Source: CAYFJO01 sp964343305
GTDB lineage: Bacteria > Planctomycetota > Planctomycetia > Pirellulales > Pirellulaceae
Direction of reading: 5' to 3'
Length of the DNA: 6,828 nucleotides
Assembly (NCBI GenBank): GCA_964343305.1
Contig: CAYFJO010000546.1
Coordinates: 1-6,828 of the forward strand
Numbering within the stretch: the stretch's first letter is position 1; every line of letters begins with the position of its first letter. This document shows positions 6,292 to 6,828 of the stretch, in pieces. The position numbers and the translations under genes are program-made. The notes under the pieces were generated by a model. It saw nothing but the letters and a program-made list of their open reading frames with translations. It made no database searches and had not been told where the DNA came from.

Positions 6292-6551
6292 CCCCACAGG
6301 GGCCGCAGATTATAGCCTAGGGCAGAGCGCAGCGTCGCCCTAGGTAGGTGATGTCAAGGATCAAAAAACCCTGAAGGGGCGCCACAATGCGCGGCAAGGT
6401 TGCGTTCCATTTATTGCGTCGACGAGAACGCATTGCATGTTGCGCCCTTTCAGGGCTTTCGGGCGCGTAATCGCCTCGCAACCTAGGGCGGCGCTTCGCG
6501 GCATGCGCCGCTTCGCTCTGCCCTAGGCTATATTGTTGCACCCCTTTGGGG
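6292..6551. repeat. Nested, nearly symmetrical palindromic element of about 260 bp (non-autonomous, MITE- or REP-like)
   Basis: Matching arms occur in mirrored order. The outer pair is CCCCACAGGGGCCGCA (6292-6307) against TGCACCCCTTTGGGG (6537-6551), imperfect. The next pair is exact over 19 bp: TATAGCCTAGGGCAGAGCG (6311-6329) and its complement (6514-6532). The next matches at 13 of 14: CCCTGAAGGGGCGC (6369-6382) and GCGCCCTTTCAGGG (6442-6455). Innermost is TGCGTTC (6401-6407) with GAACGCA (6426-6432). Each half also has its own hairpin, CCTAGGGC...GCCCTAGG, at 6316-6344 and 6482-6527. The element fills most of the gap between the PLP gene and the right-edge acetylesterase. No transposase or reliable target duplication is seen. 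It resembles dispersed intergenic repeats I recall from PVC genomes. I see no real gene in 6203-6570. Confidence 0.75.
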
Positions 6552-6570
6552 TAAGGTGTTTGGTACTTCA

Positions 6571-6828
6571 TTACTTCAGCGTTTTGCTCCACGCTTCGTA
6601 TTCTTCGAGGACTTTACGGGCTTGCTCGGCTTTGCGTTTCCAGGCCTGACGTTTGGCATCGTCGCCGGTCGGGACCTCGGGGTTGATGACGGCGCCTATC
6701 ATGGACGTGTCGTTCCAGGCGGGCCAGTTATCGGTGCGGAACGGCACGGCGGGGCCAGCCCGGTTGCCGAAGTTCGCCATCGGATGAACGCCCCAGGCAT
6801 AACGGACAGCGACCGGCTCCTTCACGAA
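6571..6828 (-). CDS. C-terminal end of a sialate O-acetylesterase-like protein (SASA family), entering from the right edge
   Basis: The frame is open from the window edge to TAA at 6571, giving 85 residues that begin FVKEPVAV; the GTG near the edge is internal, not a start. VAVRYAWGVHPMANFGNRAGPAVPFRTDNW is the typical end of SASA-type carbohydrate acetylesterases, and matches the VRYA...N...N...PA-PFRTD pattern of the remnant at 4023-4649. These enzymes remove O-acetyl groups from sugars, usually after export. After this domain there is a tail of about 50 residues, partly charged and helical (DDAKRQAWKRKAEQARKVLEEYEAW), which the other copy lacks. The catalytic part is outside the window, so whether the gene is intact is unknown. 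It lies 368 bp upstream of the PLP-enzyme start, with the palindromic element between. Confidence 0.8.
   Translation of the reverse strand, partial: FVKEPVAVRYAWGVHPMANFGNRAGPAVPFRTDNWPAWNDTSMIGAVINPEVPTGDDAKRQAWKRKAEQARKVLEEYEAWSKTLK

Noticed and set aside
6292..6551. Possible CRISPR array
   Set aside because: The repeats are inverted and nested, not regularly spaced direct repeats with spacers, and no cas gene is present.
6317..6592. A 91-codon minus-strand frame across the palindromic element
   Set aside because: It consists almost wholly of inverted-repeat sequence and overlaps the end of the right-edge esterase gene; it has no protein-like pattern.

Overview
All recognisable genes in this window are on the minus strand. 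They look like a piece of a chromosome from the Planctomycetes/Verrucomicrobia/Lentisphaerae (PVC) group, probably a planctomycete or close relative. The reasons are the combination of families: a sulfatase, sialate O-acetylesterase-type esterases, a GH95-like glycoside hydrolase, a PLP enzyme behind a Tat-like leader, and an exported protein that resembles the hydrazine-synthase-alpha-like family of these bacteria. The intergenic palindromic repeats also fit. The assignment rests on remembered family features; no search was run.

Layout in minus-strand reading order, right to left: (1) 6828-6571, the last 85 codons of a sialate O-acetylesterase-like protein that enters from beyond the right edge. 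(2) 6570-6203, an intergenic stretch containing a nested, nearly symmetrical palindromic element of about 260 bp (6292-6551). (3) 6202-4949, a Cys/Met-metabolism PLP enzyme with a Tat-like leader. (4) 4881-4023, a decayed locus: the first ~70 codons of a sulfatase run through a frameshift and a stop, almost directly into the last ~200 codons of a second sialate O-acetylesterase-like gene, as if an internal deletion joined two neighbouring genes. (5) 3949-1532, an intact 805-residue secreted GH95-like glycosidase. (6) 1531-1233, an intergenic region crowded with short repeats, including a GGGGACGGGG inverted repeat and a 17-bp sequence found again on the other side of the glycosidase gene. (7) 1232 to the left edge, a 410-codon frame with no stop, the N-terminal part of a large exported protein.

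Functionally, the sulfatase, acetylesterase and glycosidase genes suggest a locus for breaking down a sulfated, acetylated polysaccharide, perhaps fucose- or galactose-containing, outside the cytoplasm. Part of that locus has been lost here. The PLP enzyme and the left-edge gene have no clear link to it. I see no phage, CRISPR, toxin-antitoxin or defence system, no rRNA or tRNA gene, and no full-length transposase. The most unusual material is the deletion scar, the repeats, the altered active-site motifs of the glycosidase, and the apparently exported PLP enzyme.
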